Notes under the pieces: model-generated
Told to the model about the DNA's origin: nothing
Databases searched by the model: none
Seen by the model: only the letters and a program-made list of their open reading frames with translations
Part shown: positions 14,386-23,139 of the stretch, piece after piece
How positions within the stretch are numbered: position 1 is the stretch's first letter
Layout of the letters: every line of letters begins with the position of its first letter
Position numbers and translations under genes: made by a program
Source of the DNA: a virus
Length of the DNA stretch: 63,878 nt
Direction: 5' to 3' (one strand)
IMG/VR virus record: IMGVR_UViG_3300027508_000004
Location: 1 to 63,878 of that record

Positions 14386-15329
14386 GCAATAATTTGCCTA
14401 GCCATGCTTTCAATGGCATAGATGCCTTGAATTTTGCCTGTGAAGAAAGAGAATAGATTTTCGTCTTGGCGCATTAGTGGCGTGCGATTGGCGCTACTGT
14501 CTTTTGTTTTCGCTTTAATTGAAAGAGTGGGGAATAGATAGTCAAAACTATCAGCGAAGCTTGGCCAGTAGCGCTCCACATGCTGCTCAATTAACTGCCT
14601 CACATTGTCCGCATTGTCGAGCGAGTTGTCGCTCATAATACCATGCTTCACATGGCTTAATGAGAAGCATTTGTCGTTATATGGGTAGATGGAGAATAGT
14701 TCTCCGTCGATATACGTGAGGGCGCCAAAGGGAATAGGAGTCTTCGGGCGATAAATAAACATTGCCACTGCTTCAAAGAAATGAGAAGGCAATGGCTCCA
14801 AGAGGGCATTGTTAGTGCAATCAAAAACAAAATCGTAATCTTGCTTTAGCGCCTGCAGATTACATTGCTGAATCTTTTCCTTTTTCACCAACGGCTCTAA
14901 GCACCATTGGAAATATAAGCTTGCTCCAATGGCGTCAATACGCTTTTCGGGCGTATTTAGCAAAAGCGATGTGTGGTTAAAGGCTTGTGGATCTAGCGAA
15001 GCGTGCGGACCATTCCCAAAAATAATTGAAATGGTTTCAGCGTCAAGAAGACTTTCATCTTCCGAAACTGCATAGTAATTATTTTCTACATCATGAACTA
15101 AATCACCATAGTCCTCCATAAAGCGCACGAAAGTGGTGGCGCACAAGCGGCGAGTGGCAGCATTTCTGGCATAGTGATAGCCATAGTGCAAGCGGTTTTG
15201 ATTGATAAAAGACGTTTCTGAAATGAGCGTATGATTCTTTTCATACAGCGTCACTTCCATTTCATTACGAAGTGCCATTGCTAAATGGCATCCCACCCAG
15301 CCTCCGCCAATAATTGCTACACGCTTCAT
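14376..15329 (-). CDS. FAD-dependent oxidoreductase (DAO-like)
   Basis: 317 residues opening with a dinucleotide-binding motif, RVAIIGGGWVGCHLA, then an acidic strand end (LYEKN), as in amine or hydroxyl oxidases using FAD. Later DYDFVFDCTNNAL is the usual second FAD-contact region. It is convergent with the TIM-barrel gene and abuts the glycosyltransferase-like gene upstream on the same strand (one base shared). Likely oxidises a sugar or sugar-like intermediate in the same cassette; substrate not determinable. Confidence 0.7.
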   Translation of the reverse strand: MKRVAIIGGGWVGCHLAMALRNEMEVTLYEKNHTLISETSFINQNRLHYGYHYARNAATRRLCATTFVRFMEDYGDLVHDVENNYYAVSEDESLLDAETISIIFGNGPHASLDPQAFNHTSLLLNTPEKRIDAIGASLYFQWCLEPLVKKEKIQQCNLQALKQDYDFVFDCTNNALLEPLPSHFFEAVAMFIYRPKTPIPFGALTYIDGELFSIYPYNDKCFSLSHVKHGIMSDNSLDNADNVRQLIEQHVERYWPSFADSFDYLFPTLSIKAKTKDSSANRTPLMRQDENLFSFFTGKIQGIYAIESMARQIIAQP

Positions 15330-16024
15330 CAGATGTCAATACAGAGGTGGGGTTGTACGCCTTGCCAGTTGCTTTTAGCTTTAGCAAGGTGCAATTGCGG
15401 GAAGTATTCAATACGGCGCTGCATGCCAGTGCCATATGGATCTGCATGTCCTTGATAGTTCCATTCATCAGGACCGTGCTTGTCTGGATGGTAAATATGG
15501 CAAGGCACATCTTGGAGCTTCCAGAGCATGTAGTCTTCGTTTGGCACGCCCCACTGCTTCCATTGCTGCAATGCTTCAGGAGAGCTGTCTAAGTTTTTGA
15601 TGGCCATCAAGCGCTCTTTGTGAGTCATGAGGTAGTCGTAGCGATAAAGCCCGATGCTCATTGATGGCGTTTGTTTCATTGCCACTTTCTCTGGGGCCTC
15701 CACGGGAGGCTCATAAGCCAATGCTTTAAAGAGGGGGCCTGCAATGCAAGTGTCGTGAAGAAGAAACCAATATTTGCTTTCCATTGAATGCTCCACAATT
15801 TCAATGAGCGGCGTGTATTCAAAGGAATTCTGCTGCGTCAGCAGCATTGGCACGCCTTTGTAGCTTGTATTGGCGCGAACAGTTTGTCCGCCATTGACAA
15901 TCAAAATTTCCTCTTGCTTGATGCCAGCAGCAAGCAAACTGGGAATGATGACGGGAATCGTATGCGGGGCAAACTTCTTGCACGTACTAATGCAAAAGCG
16001 TATTGAGGCGGGAGGCAGTGTCAT
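15329..16024 (-). CDS. hypothetical protein, possible GT-A glycosyltransferase
   Basis: 231 residues. Starts IRFCISTCKKFAPHTIPVIIPSLLAAG, then ILIVNGGQ, and FLLHDTCIAGPLF in the position of a GT-A D-x-D-like loop, with PSMSIGLYRYDYL and WGVPNEDYMLWKL following. The order resembles nucleotide-sugar transferases but no decisive motif is present. It shares its strand with the FAD gene and is divergent from the GT4 gene at 16085. Confidence 0.45.
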   Translation of the reverse strand: MTLPPASIRFCISTCKKFAPHTIPVIIPSLLAAGIKQEEILIVNGGQTVRANTSYKGVPMLLTQQNSFEYTPLIEIVEHSMESKYWFLLHDTCIAGPLFKALAYEPPVEAPEKVAMKQTPSMSIGLYRYDYLMTHKERLMAIKNLDSSPEALQQWKQWGVPNEDYMLWKLQDVPCHIYHPDKHGPDEWNYQGHADPYGTGMQRRIEYFPQLHLAKAKSNWQGVQPHLCIDI

Positions 16025-16084
16025 TTTTCCTGTTTTGCCATCAGTATAAAAGCCCCTTAAGATGACGAAGATTCAGAGGAGACT

Positions 16085-17308
16085 ATGGCTCGCATTCTTT
16101 ATTGTGGTGATGCGTTTGTAGAAACAGGCTTTGGGCGAGTGGCTCAATACTTGCTCCCTGCATTAGCAGAAGAGCATGAAGTGGCAGTATTGGCAGTCAA
16201 CTACCATGGCGATCCTCATCCAGAAGCGAAGAACTATACGGTCTATCCTGCAATGCTGCATGGAAACGATCCCTTTGGCTCCCACCGCGTTGCAAGTGTC
16301 ATTCAAACCTTCAAGCCAGACCTCGTGTGGGTGACTAATGACATCTGGATTGCTTTGCAGCTATGGGAAAAAGCTAAGCCGTTTAAAGAGCAGCTTGGTT
16401 TCAAATGGTTTGTCTACACTCCCATTGACTCGTACGGCCTGTTTCCAGACCTTGCAGCTCCCATGATGGAATGGGATGGCTTGGCAACTTACACAGAATT
16501 TGCCAAGAAAGAGCTTGAGCTAATGGGTTATACAAAGCCCATTCGCATCATCGGTCATGGCACTGATTTCACAAAGTTCTTCCCCATGGACAAGGAAGAA
16601 TGTCGCAAGAAGCTTGGCGTGCCAGATGATGTGTTTGTCGTGTTTAATGGCAACAGGAATCAACCGCGCAAGCGCATTGATCTGACAATTAAAGCATTCA
16701 TCAAGTTTGCTAAAGGCAAGGACGACGCTCGTCTATGGCTCAATATGGGCAGTAAAGACTTGGGGTGGGAATTAATCCCCCTGTTTAAGCGTGTGGCGCG
16801 TGACGAAGGGTTTGACCCCACTAGCAAACTCATCTTGACAAGTCCACATTTTTCAGTTGATAACTGTCTTCCTGTTGAGCAGCTTAATCAAGTGTATAAC
16901 GCTGCTGATATTGGCATTAACACTTGCATTGGCGAGGGATGGGGCCTGGTCAACTCGGAGCACGGTTCCACTGGCGTGGCGCAAGTGGTTCCTGACCATA
17001 CAAGCCTGGCTGAAATCTTTGATGAAGTGCCGCGCATTGAATGTAATGCCAGTGAAACTGACAGGAATTATGGCTTGGAACGTTTGCTTCCCGATCCGCA
17101 ATCTGCCGCAGACATTCTCACTTACTACTACGAGAACCGCGACGTTCTGAAGCAGCATGGACAATGGTGCTACAAGCGTCTCCATGAGGAGCCTTTCACA
17201 TGGCCTTATATTCAACAGCAGCTTAAAGACGCAGTGAATGAAACTCTTGCTGCTAAGCCAGCGGAGCCCGAATTTAAGGGCTTCGGTACTCCTGCCAAGA
17301 TTGCTTGA
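16085..17308 (+). CDS. glycosyltransferase family 4-like protein
   Basis: 407 residues preceded by a clear AGGAG. GT-B fold landmarks: YCGDAFVETGFGRVAQYLLPAL (acceptor side), IGHGTDFTKFFP, VFNGNRNQPRKRIDLTIKAF at the inter-domain hinge, YNAADIGINTCIGEGWGLVNSEH (donor-binding loop with the E-x7-E-like motif). It transfers a sugar from an activated donor. Together with neighbouring GT genes it may decorate the virion, DNA or the host surface. Confident at family level. Confidence 0.85.
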   Translation: MARILYCGDAFVETGFGRVAQYLLPALAEEHEVAVLAVNYHGDPHPEAKNYTVYPAMLHGNDPFGSHRVASVIQTFKPDLVWVTNDIWIALQLWEKAKPFKEQLGFKWFVYTPIDSYGLFPDLAAPMMEWDGLATYTEFAKKELELMGYTKPIRIIGHGTDFTKFFPMDKEECRKKLGVPDDVFVVFNGNRNQPRKRIDLTIKAFIKFAKGKDDARLWLNMGSKDLGWELIPLFKRVARDEGFDPTSKLILTSPHFSVDNCLPVEQLNQVYNAADIGINTCIGEGWGLVNSEHGSTGVAQVVPDHTSLAEIFDEVPRIECNASETDRNYGLERLLPDPQSAADILTYYYENRDVLKQHGQWCYKRLHEEPFTWPYIQQQLKDAVNETLAAKPAEPEFKGFGTPAKIA

Positions 17309-17313
17309 TCGCC

Positions 17314-18030
17314 ATGCAAATTTCACAAATTTTTCTTTCTACTGATCCAGCGGAAGAGCTGAGTCCATTTCTCAAGCATGCCACTGGAACTATTGACGCA
17401 TGTTTTCCTGATGCTGAGCATGTCATTTACAACAATGACATGCTTCGTGCTTTCATTGCTGAAAACTATGGGGAGGAGGTGGTATGGGCGTATGATTGCC
17501 TGGCGCCATTCTCTTACAAGGCGGACCTTGGTCGATTCTGCTTGCTGAATAAACTTGGCGGCTGGTATTTTGACATTGGCGTGAGAGCCTTTAATGCAGT
17601 GGACCTTGGTGATCGCATTGAATTTTTGGCTTTTCGTGATATTCAACGCTTTAGCTACACAAGCTGGGCCTGTGCTACAACCGTGCTCTATTCCAAGCCA
17701 AACAATGCGGCGCTACAAACTGCCATTGAAATGATTGTGGCCAATTGCATTGAGCAATACTATGGCATCACGCCATTGTGCCCCACTGGCCCCACTCTTC
17801 TAGGTAAAGCGCTTGCCGTAAATGGCAGCCAAGCTAATTTTGTCTATGGTGACTACCTTGAACTGACGCCTACACATGGTCAGAAGAACAGAGCGTTCGT
17901 ATTGCCCGATGGTACGATTATGGCCTGGAGCAAGCCTGCAGGAGGTGGCGATCTCACTGGCCTTGGGGCTAAGGGCGTAAACAATTACAACGAGCTGTGG
18001 GCGTCGAGGAAAGTTTATGCAACCGTCTGA
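17314..18030 (+). CDS. glycosyltransferase with DXD-type motif (GT32-like)
   Basis: 238 residues from ATG 17314; an in-frame TTG at 17305 overlaps the previous gene and is less likely. YKADLGRFCLLNKLGGWYFDIGVRAF is the signature of sugar-binding regions containing a D-x-D motif (here FDIG with a displaced second acid), and PLCPTGPTLLGKAL matches the conserved 'TGP' region of this group. Short spacing to both neighbours indicates one transcript with the GT4 and DUF4422-like genes. Confidence 0.7.
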   Translation: MQISQIFLSTDPAEELSPFLKHATGTIDACFPDAEHVIYNNDMLRAFIAENYGEEVVWAYDCLAPFSYKADLGRFCLLNKLGGWYFDIGVRAFNAVDLGDRIEFLAFRDIQRFSYTSWACATTVLYSKPNNAALQTAIEMIVANCIEQYYGITPLCPTGPTLLGKALAVNGSQANFVYGDYLELTPTHGQKNRAFVLPDGTIMAWSKPAGGGDLTGLGAKGVNNYNELWASRKVYATV

Positions 18031-18733
18031 TTGCACCATTTATGCCGTGTGCATTCCTGGTGAGAAGGTGAGATATGAAGCCCGGTCTCGCATTGTTCCC
18101 ATTATGGGAGGAGCATATGCTTTGTCTAGTGAGGAGCGTGAAACGCTCCGCAGGCAAGGTTACGTGTTTGACGATGAGAATGCTTCTCTTTCCACTCGTA
18201 ATAGTCGATGGGGAGAATTGTCTTGTATTTCTTGGATGATTCTCAATGCCAATGAAAAGAATATTGGCAATGCACAATACAGGCGTAATTGGCTGGAACC
18301 AAATGATCAATGGTACGACGAGAATACGTTGTATTTCCCAGAACCCGCATTGTTCAACTGCACATTAGAGCAGCAGTTTTATGGTGGGCATTCTGCTTTT
18401 GATGCTCCTGCTATCACTAGGGAAATTGCGGATTCAGGAAGCTGGCTCTTTTCAAGGGAAGAAATTGATGCCATCTGGAAGCAAAACAGCTTTATTGGCT
18501 GCAATATGGCCAGAGGAAGCAATGTTCAATACAAGCAATTTATGAGCGCATTGTTTGTGGCATTGGCCCCCATTTGGCACAAGCATGAAGAACAGTTTCT
18601 TCGCATTGGAGGCTATGACAAGAGGGCATTGGCTTTTATTGCCGAGCGTCTTATTACTGGCATGGTTTTGTATCGCGACAAACTTTTTCCTGACATGAAT
18701 ATTGCCACTGCTCCTATAGGATTCATCCATTGA
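18017..18733 (+). CDS. DUF4422-like glycosyltransferase candidate
   Basis: 238 residues, overlapping the preceding gene by 14 bases. The segment RWGELSCISWMILNANEKNIGNAQYRRNW parallels the DUF4422 core (residents of capsule or LPS loci with a tyrosine-arginine-arginine motif), and FIGCNMARGSN follows. Likely a transferase for the same glycan as the two preceding genes. The family match is by eye. Confidence 0.6.
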   Translation: MQPSDCTIYAVCIPGEKVRYEARSRIVPIMGGAYALSSEERETLRRQGYVFDDENASLSTRNSRWGELSCISWMILNANEKNIGNAQYRRNWLEPNDQWYDENTLYFPEPALFNCTLEQQFYGGHSAFDAPAITREIADSGSWLFSREEIDAIWKQNSFIGCNMARGSNVQYKQFMSALFVALAPIWHKHEEQFLRIGGYDKRALAFIAERLITGMVLYRDKLFPDMNIATAPIGFIH

Positions 18734-18759
18734 TTATGCTTAAGAAAAGCATTTAGGCC

Positions 18760-19011
18760 ATGACCAAGAAAGAAAAGCAGGCAAAAATCGCCAAGGTAAT
18801 GCGTGAATTTAAAGGGGGCAAGCTGAAGAGCAGCAGTGGTGAACCAGTGAAGAGCCCGAAACAAGCTCTGGCAATTGCCCTGTCCGAAGCTGGTATGTCG
18901 CGCAAACCGAAGAAAGATATGAGCGACGAATACTATATGGGGTTCTTTAAGGAGCTTGCTGGTGAGGAAGAGGAGGAGGAAATGGATGGGAGTTGCGGAA
19001 AAAAGCACTGA
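18760..19011 (+). CDS. DUF6496-like small basic protein
   Basis: 83 residues: KIAKVMREFKGGKL, then VKSPKQALAIALSEAG, then an acidic tail of glutamates. The VMxEFK and KQAxAIALSEAG elements are the DUF6496 signature, common in phage head regions, function unknown. It begins the return to head genes after the sugar cassette and overlaps the next gene by 19 bases. Confidence 0.7.
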   Translation: MTKKEKQAKIAKVMREFKGGKLKSSSGEPVKSPKQALAIALSEAGMSRKPKKDMSDEYYMGFFKELAGEEEEEEMDGSCGKKH

Positions 19012-19358
19012 GGGGAGACGCTGAAAGCTTCTCCCCTCCTGCTGCCGTAAGGAGCGCTGCCCGTCGTGGCTTAGAGCTGCGAAAGAAACACGGCAAAGGC
19101 GGTTTGACGACGCAGGAGGCGGGGAAGCAGGGTATTGGTAGTGGCGTGGCAAGAGCCGGCGACCTTGCTGGCGGCAGCAAAATTAGCTACGCCACTATCA
19201 AGCGCATGTCTGCGTTCTTTTCTCGCCATGAAAAGAATAAAAGTGGTGGCGAAAATGATGCTGGATATATTGCTTGGCTTTTATGGGGAGGCGATGCCGG
19301 GAGGGCATGGGCAAATCGCATCATTAAAATGGTGGAAAGTCGAAACAAAGATCAATGA
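18993..19358 (+). CDS. conserved phage head-region protein (KGG-type)
   Basis: 121 residues from a TTG at 18993; the start is uncertain because the conserved part only begins about 17 residues in (VRSAARRGLELRKKHGKGG). GIGSGVARAGDLA, SYATIKRMSAFFSRH and AGYIAWLLWGGDAG follow; I have seen this combination with portal and protease genes of many phages. Function unknown; probably a virion or assembly factor. Overlap with both neighbours indicates one operon. Confidence 0.65.
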   Translation: MRKKALRGDAESFSPPAAVRSAARRGLELRKKHGKGGLTTQEAGKQGIGSGVARAGDLAGGSKISYATIKRMSAFFSRHEKNKSGGENDAGYIAWLLWGGDAGRAWANRIIKMVESRNKDQ

Positions 19359-19669
19359 GCGAATACGTACGCGTCATCGAACAAGAGGATGAAGGCATTG
19401 GTCTTTTACAGGCGCTGTCTATTCTTTCTTCCAACGAGCATCGCAATACTTCTCGGTGGGAACTGGTGGAGAAGCAATGCTTTAAGAATGGGCGACTAGA
19501 TGAGACGCATATCTATGTGATGAGTGTTTACGAAAAGCCTGACCCTCATTTTGAGCCAACTAAATTTCTAACGTTTGAAATTGAGGCAATGGCAAAATCG
19601 TACATCATGGAAGGCATTGAAGACCAGCTTCGTGATATTCGCGGAGAAGATGACGAAGACGAAGACTAA
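19355..19669 (+). CDS. hypothetical acidic protein (104 aa)
   Basis: 104 residues, ATGA overlap with the upstream gene. Contains IYVMSVYEKPDPHFEPTKF and ends in an acidic run (EDDEDED). No family recognised. Its stop overlaps the convergent XRE regulator gene by four bases, marking a boundary in the head region. Confidence 0.6.
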   Translation: MSEYVRVIEQEDEGIGLLQALSILSSNEHRNTSRWELVEKQCFKNGRLDETHIYVMSVYEKPDPHFEPTKFLTFEIEAMAKSYIMEGIEDQLRDIRGEDDEDED

Positions 19670-19950
19670 TCTCGCTTTGTATTAAGGATGAATGATGGGT
19701 AGCCCATCAGCCACAGCACGCTAATGCCGTAGAGTCCGCTGAGAGTGCGAATTTGCACGCAGTCTGGAGCAAGTTCTGCACGTTCCATGCGGGAATAAGA
19801 GCTTTGGCTTGTATGCAAAGCTTCTGCTACGTTCTTCTGCGAGAGCCCGCTGTTAAGGCGGGCTTCTTTAATGCGAGAAGCAATAAGCAGGCGAGCTTGC
19901 TGATGTGGCATTTTAAGCACATCGGCGCTGCTCTTCTTGAGGAACATCAT
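19666..19950 (-). CDS. XRE/Cro-CI-type DNA-binding regulator
   Basis: 94 residues. Residues ~26-80 form a five-helix HTH: ASRIKEARLNSGLSQKNVAEAL, the recognition helix TSQSSYSRMER, and LSGLYGISVLWLMG, all typical of XRE proteins. It is the only minus-strand gene in this stretch and is divergent from the prohead protease gene across 62 bases that hold a perfect inverted repeat. It probably binds there and sets transcription of the capsid operon and of itself. No integrase is present, so a lysogeny role is not implied. Confidence 0.8.
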   Translation of the reverse strand: MMFLKKSSADVLKMPHQQARLLIASRIKEARLNSGLSQKNVAEALHTSQSSYSRMERAELAPDCVQIRTLSGLYGISVLWLMGYPSFILNTKRD

Positions 19951-19978
19951 TTCCTAGTCAGTTCTGAATAGTTGTTTT

Positions 19979-19998
19979 TATAATAAACTAAGTTTATT
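19979..19998 (+). promoter_or_regulatory. operator-like palindrome overlapping a -10 box
   Basis: AATAAAC (19982-19988), TAA, GTTTATT (19992-19998): perfect 7-base half-sites. TATAAT at 19979-19984 overlaps the left half-site and could be the -10 of a rightward promoter; no good -35 was found. It sits between the XRE gene and the protease gene, the expected position for an operator. Confidence 0.5.
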
Positions 19999-20012
19999 GA
20001 TAAAGTGAGTAT

Positions 20013-21206
20013 ATGAGCACCACATCTTGTCGCTACGATTTCTCTCCTATTGAGAAATATGAGGTGACGCCTGAAGGTTATCTTCGGGCATGGGCCTCAA
20101 TTGCTCGCACTGGCATTCAGCTCTACACAGATGCTGATGGTTCAGTGCGTCGTGAATATAGGCCTGAAACAGAAGTGGCGTCTCCCGATAGTCTTGCTTC
20201 CTTTGCGGGCAAGGCAATCACTTCGGAACATCCTCCCGTTCTTCTTGATGCCGACAATACTAAAGACTACCAAGTAGGATTTAGCGGCACTGAAGTGGTG
20301 TACGACAATGGTTTTGTCAAAGCTGTAATGACAATTACGGACAAGGAAACCATTGATCGCATCATGCGGGGCGATGCTCGTGAGGTAAGCGCTGGCTATA
20401 GGGTTAATTATGATCCTACGCCTGGCGTTACTGATAGCGGTGAGCATTACGATGGCATCCAAAAGGAAATCCTTGGTAATCACATCGCCGTTGTTCGTCG
20501 GGGCCGCGCTGGCCCGCAAGTGAAGCTTCATCTTGATCGTCAAGATGCAGCAGATCCATCTCTAATTTCCATTGAGGAAAATACAACTATGAGCGCGAAA
20601 GTCGTTTTCGACGGCGCCGAGTTTGAAGTGACGGAGAGCGTTGCTCTTGCGATCACTAAAGAACGCGAAGACGCCAAAATGTCCTACGAGGACATGAAGA
20701 AAAAGTACGACGCCATGATGTCCGAAGCTTCCAAAATGAAGGAAGAAATGGACGCCATGGAAAAGGAAATGAAGGGCAAGTGTGATTCCGCTGAGGGTCG
20801 CGCTGATGCTCTGGCAGAACAAGTTGAAGAACTGACTGCTGAATTGGCTGCCGCCAAGGAAATCAATCTTGATTCCATGGTGGAAGAGCGTGTGGCTCTC
20901 ATCGAGAAGGCTAAGCCTGTTCTTGATGCTGCTTACGCTTTCGCTGGCAAAACCGCCCGTGAAGTGATGGTTGATTCCATCAAGGCAGTGCGTGGTGATG
21001 AGCTTGATCTTTCCGAGAAGAGCGACGACTACGTGCAAGCAATGTTTGATACTCTCTCTGAGGGTCGCAAAGATTCTGCCACCACTGACGAGCTGCGCAA
21101 AGTCGTAGCTTCCATTGCTTCTCCTGTGTCTGCACCTTCGTCCTATCTGGACATGCTGCAGAATGCTTGGAAGAAGCCCCTTTCCATCTCCAAGGAGGCT
21201 AAGTAA
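20013..21206 (+). CDS. prohead protease-scaffold fusion (DUF2213)
   Basis: 397 residues. The first ~185 match DUF2213: GYLRAWASIARTGIQLY, YRPETEVASPDSLASFAG, AITSEHPPV, EVSAGYRVNY and GNHIAVVRRGRAG. The rest is a highly charged coiled coil (MKKKYDAMMSEASKMKEEMDA) ending in a helical tail, as expected for scaffold. The protein would template the procapsid and then cleave itself and the shell. It begins a compact capsid operon (2-base gap to the decoration protein). Confidence 0.85.
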   Translation: MSTTSCRYDFSPIEKYEVTPEGYLRAWASIARTGIQLYTDADGSVRREYRPETEVASPDSLASFAGKAITSEHPPVLLDADNTKDYQVGFSGTEVVYDNGFVKAVMTITDKETIDRIMRGDAREVSAGYRVNYDPTPGVTDSGEHYDGIQKEILGNHIAVVRRGRAGPQVKLHLDRQDAADPSLISIEENTTMSAKVVFDGAEFEVTESVALAITKEREDAKMSYEDMKKKYDAMMSEASKMKEEMDAMEKEMKGKCDSAEGRADALAEQVEELTAELAAAKEINLDSMVEERVALIEKAKPVLDAAYAFAGKTAREVMVDSIKAVRGDELDLSEKSDDYVQAMFDTLSEGRKDSATTDELRKVVASIASPVSAPSSYLDMLQNAWKKPLSISKEAK

Positions 21207-21208
21207 TT

Positions 21209-21769
21209 ATGGCCGTAACTTTCTCTGCTTCGGGCACTGCCTCCGCTGGTGGCGTGCAACAGGCTTATAGCCTGCAGCACAACGCATTGCTGGAAGGTCA
21301 ACTGTCTGACATCCGCGACAACACTATCACCACTCGCCTTAACGAAACTGGCGCTGTTGTGCCTTTCGGTAATCTGGTGGTATACAACACTGCTGGCACT
21401 GTTGCCAACTCCGCTACTACCATCTCTGGCGCTTCTGACACTGTGCTGGGCGTTAACGTCCTCACCTATGTTGATGAAACCGCCCTGGACGCAAACAATC
21501 GTCCTGGTGTGAAGAACCAGCAAGCCATGAACGTGGCCAATGAAGGTGCAGTTGCCGTTTACGTGACTGGCGCCGTTACTCCCGCATCGCCCGTGCGTGT
21601 GCTGTATTCCGCTAGCGGCACTGGCAAGGTTGGTCAGTTCTCCCATGCTTTCGCATCGGGCAAAACTGTTCGCCTCGCTAACGCTCGTTTCCTCACCTCT
21701 ACCACTGGCAGCGGCCTCGCTGTTCTGGAGCTGAATGGTCCGAGCTTCACCCTCTCTGCTGATTCTTGA
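21209..21769 (+). CDS. head decoration / cement-type protein
   Basis: 186 residues rich in Ala, Thr, Ser and Val with beta-strand character (GALVV-like repeats such as VANEGAVAVYVTGAV and TGSGLAVLELNGP). It lies between the DUF2213 scaffold gene and the capsid gene, the usual place for a decoration protein of the DUF2190 kind. Called by position and composition, not by a decisive motif. Confidence 0.6.
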   Translation: MAVTFSASGTASAGGVQQAYSLQHNALLEGQLSDIRDNTITTRLNETGAVVPFGNLVVYNTAGTVANSATTISGASDTVLGVNVLTYVDETALDANNRPGVKNQQAMNVANEGAVAVYVTGAVTPASPVRVLYSASGTGKVGQFSHAFASGKTVRLANARFLTSTTGSGLAVLELNGPSFTLSADS

Positions 21770-21785
21770 TAGGAGGCTCTTAAAA

Positions 21786-22694
21786 ATGTCTGAATTCCGT
21801 ATGGATGATGCGGGCCTGTTCCTTGAGCGTCAGCTTGAGTACATTCGCCCCCAAGTCTTTGAAGTGCAGTATGCGGATATTAAATATCCCACTGTGCTGC
21901 CCGTCACTGCTGAAGCTGGTCCTGGCGCCCAGACCTTCACCTATCGCATCATGGACTCCACTGGTGAGTTCCGTCTGATTGCGGACGCCGCTGATGATCT
22001 GCCCCGCGCTGACATCAGCCAAGTGGAGAAGAGCATCAACATCCGTTCCTTCGGTGGCAGCTTTGGCTACACCGTGCAGGAACTGCGTGCTGCTCAAATG
22101 GCCAACATCGCCTTGGAGCAGCGTCGTGCTGCTGCTGTGCGTCGTGCCTATGAAGAGAAAGTGGAGAGCCTGGCTTTCTTCGGCGAAAGCTCTGTGGGTC
22201 TCGCTGGTTTCTTCAACAACTCCACTGTGGACGTTGTTGCTGCTGACAAGTGGTTTACCACTGCTGGCACCACTGCTCAAGAAATGCTGGAACTGCTGAA
22301 CTATGGCGTGACTGCCATCATCAACGGCTCCAAGATGAAGGAACAGCCCGACACCATTCTGCTGTCCTACGCGGATTACAACAAGATTAGCACCACTCGC
22401 AACTCCGACAGCTCGGACGTGACCGTGCTTGAGTACTTCCTGCGTACCAACCCCTACATCCGCAACGTTGAGCCCATCAACCAACTTGAGGCTGATAACA
22501 GCGTGCTGAATACTGACCGTATGGTTGTGTACAAGCGCGATCCTGAGAAGGTGCAACTGCACATTCCTCAGCCTCTTGAGCTGTTCCCGCCCCAACAGCG
22601 TGGTCTGGAATTCATCGTTCCTGCTCATGCCCGTGTGGGTGGCGTTGCTCTCTACTATCCCAAGAGCGTGATCTACGTGCAGGCCGCTTCCTGA
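21786..22694 (+). CDS. major capsid protein (DUF2184-like)
   Basis: 302 residues from the ATG at 21786, preceded by AGGAGG. SFGYTVQELRAAQMANIALEQRRAAAVRRAYEE-type helix (around 95-130) and LSYADYNKISTT, FLRTNPYI, FIVPAHARVGGVALYYPKSV at the end correspond to the HK97-fold DUF2184 capsid group. Directly after scaffold and decoration genes. The main shell component; confident. Confidence 0.85.
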   Translation: MSEFRMDDAGLFLERQLEYIRPQVFEVQYADIKYPTVLPVTAEAGPGAQTFTYRIMDSTGEFRLIADAADDLPRADISQVEKSINIRSFGGSFGYTVQELRAAQMANIALEQRRAAAVRRAYEEKVESLAFFGESSVGLAGFFNNSTVDVVAADKWFTTAGTTAQEMLELLNYGVTAIINGSKMKEQPDTILLSYADYNKISTTRNSDSSDVTVLEYFLRTNPYIRNVEPINQLEADNSVLNTDRMVVYKRDPEKVQLHIPQPLELFPPQQRGLEFIVPAHARVGGVALYYPKSVIYVQAAS

Positions 22695-22750
22695 GGATAG
22701 TTAATCAAGAAGGAGGGCGTTAAGCTATTAGCAATTGTTTTTCTTGAACA

Positions 22751-23137
22751 ATGCTGATTGCTTATCGTCCCGAACTTGAAAATCCCCCTCGCGATGCAGG
22801 GTTTGGCATTATTACCAGGAGCGGGCTTATTCAACTCACTCCTGGTCTTAATCAGGAAATTCCTGATGAGAAGTGGAAGGAAGCTAAGGAGAACGGCACT
22901 GTCAAAAAGCTTCTTGCTATTGGTGCCATTGAAGAAATGAAAGAACAAGTGATGGTAGAAGACCTGCCTGAAAATGTTCAAAGCCTTAGTGAACTTCCCC
23001 TTACGCAAGCTATTCGCGCCATTGAACTCATCCATGATCCAGACCGTCTGGCGGATTGGAAGAAGATTGAAGGGCGTATTCGCGTGAGGAATGCCATTGC
23101 AAAGCGCGTTGAAGCCATTCGTATTGGGAAGGCCTGA
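22751..23137 (+). CDS. head-tail region hypothetical protein (128 aa)
   Basis: 128 residues, first gene after the capsid gene and two bases before the DUF4054 connector. Contains GFGIITRSGLIQLTPGLNQEIPDEKW and a helical end (LADWKKIEGRIRVRNAIAKRVEAI). Probably a head-completion or virion protein by position. No family recognised. Confidence 0.65.
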   Translation: MLIAYRPELENPPRDAGFGIITRSGLIQLTPGLNQEIPDEKWKEAKENGTVKKLLAIGAIEEMKEQVMVEDLPENVQSLSELPLTQAIRAIELIHDPDRLADWKKIEGRIRVRNAIAKRVEAIRIGKA

Positions 23138-23139
23138 TT

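Noticed and set aside
20562-21038. Long minus-strand open frame opposite the protease-scaffold gene
   Set aside because: It is a shadow of the charged coiled coil on the other strand, with histidine/phenylalanine-rich nonsense composition.
21780-22628. 282-codon minus-strand open frame opposite the capsid gene
   Set aside because: The plus-strand frame is a clear capsid gene with a strong AGGAGG; the antisense frame reflects codon bias.
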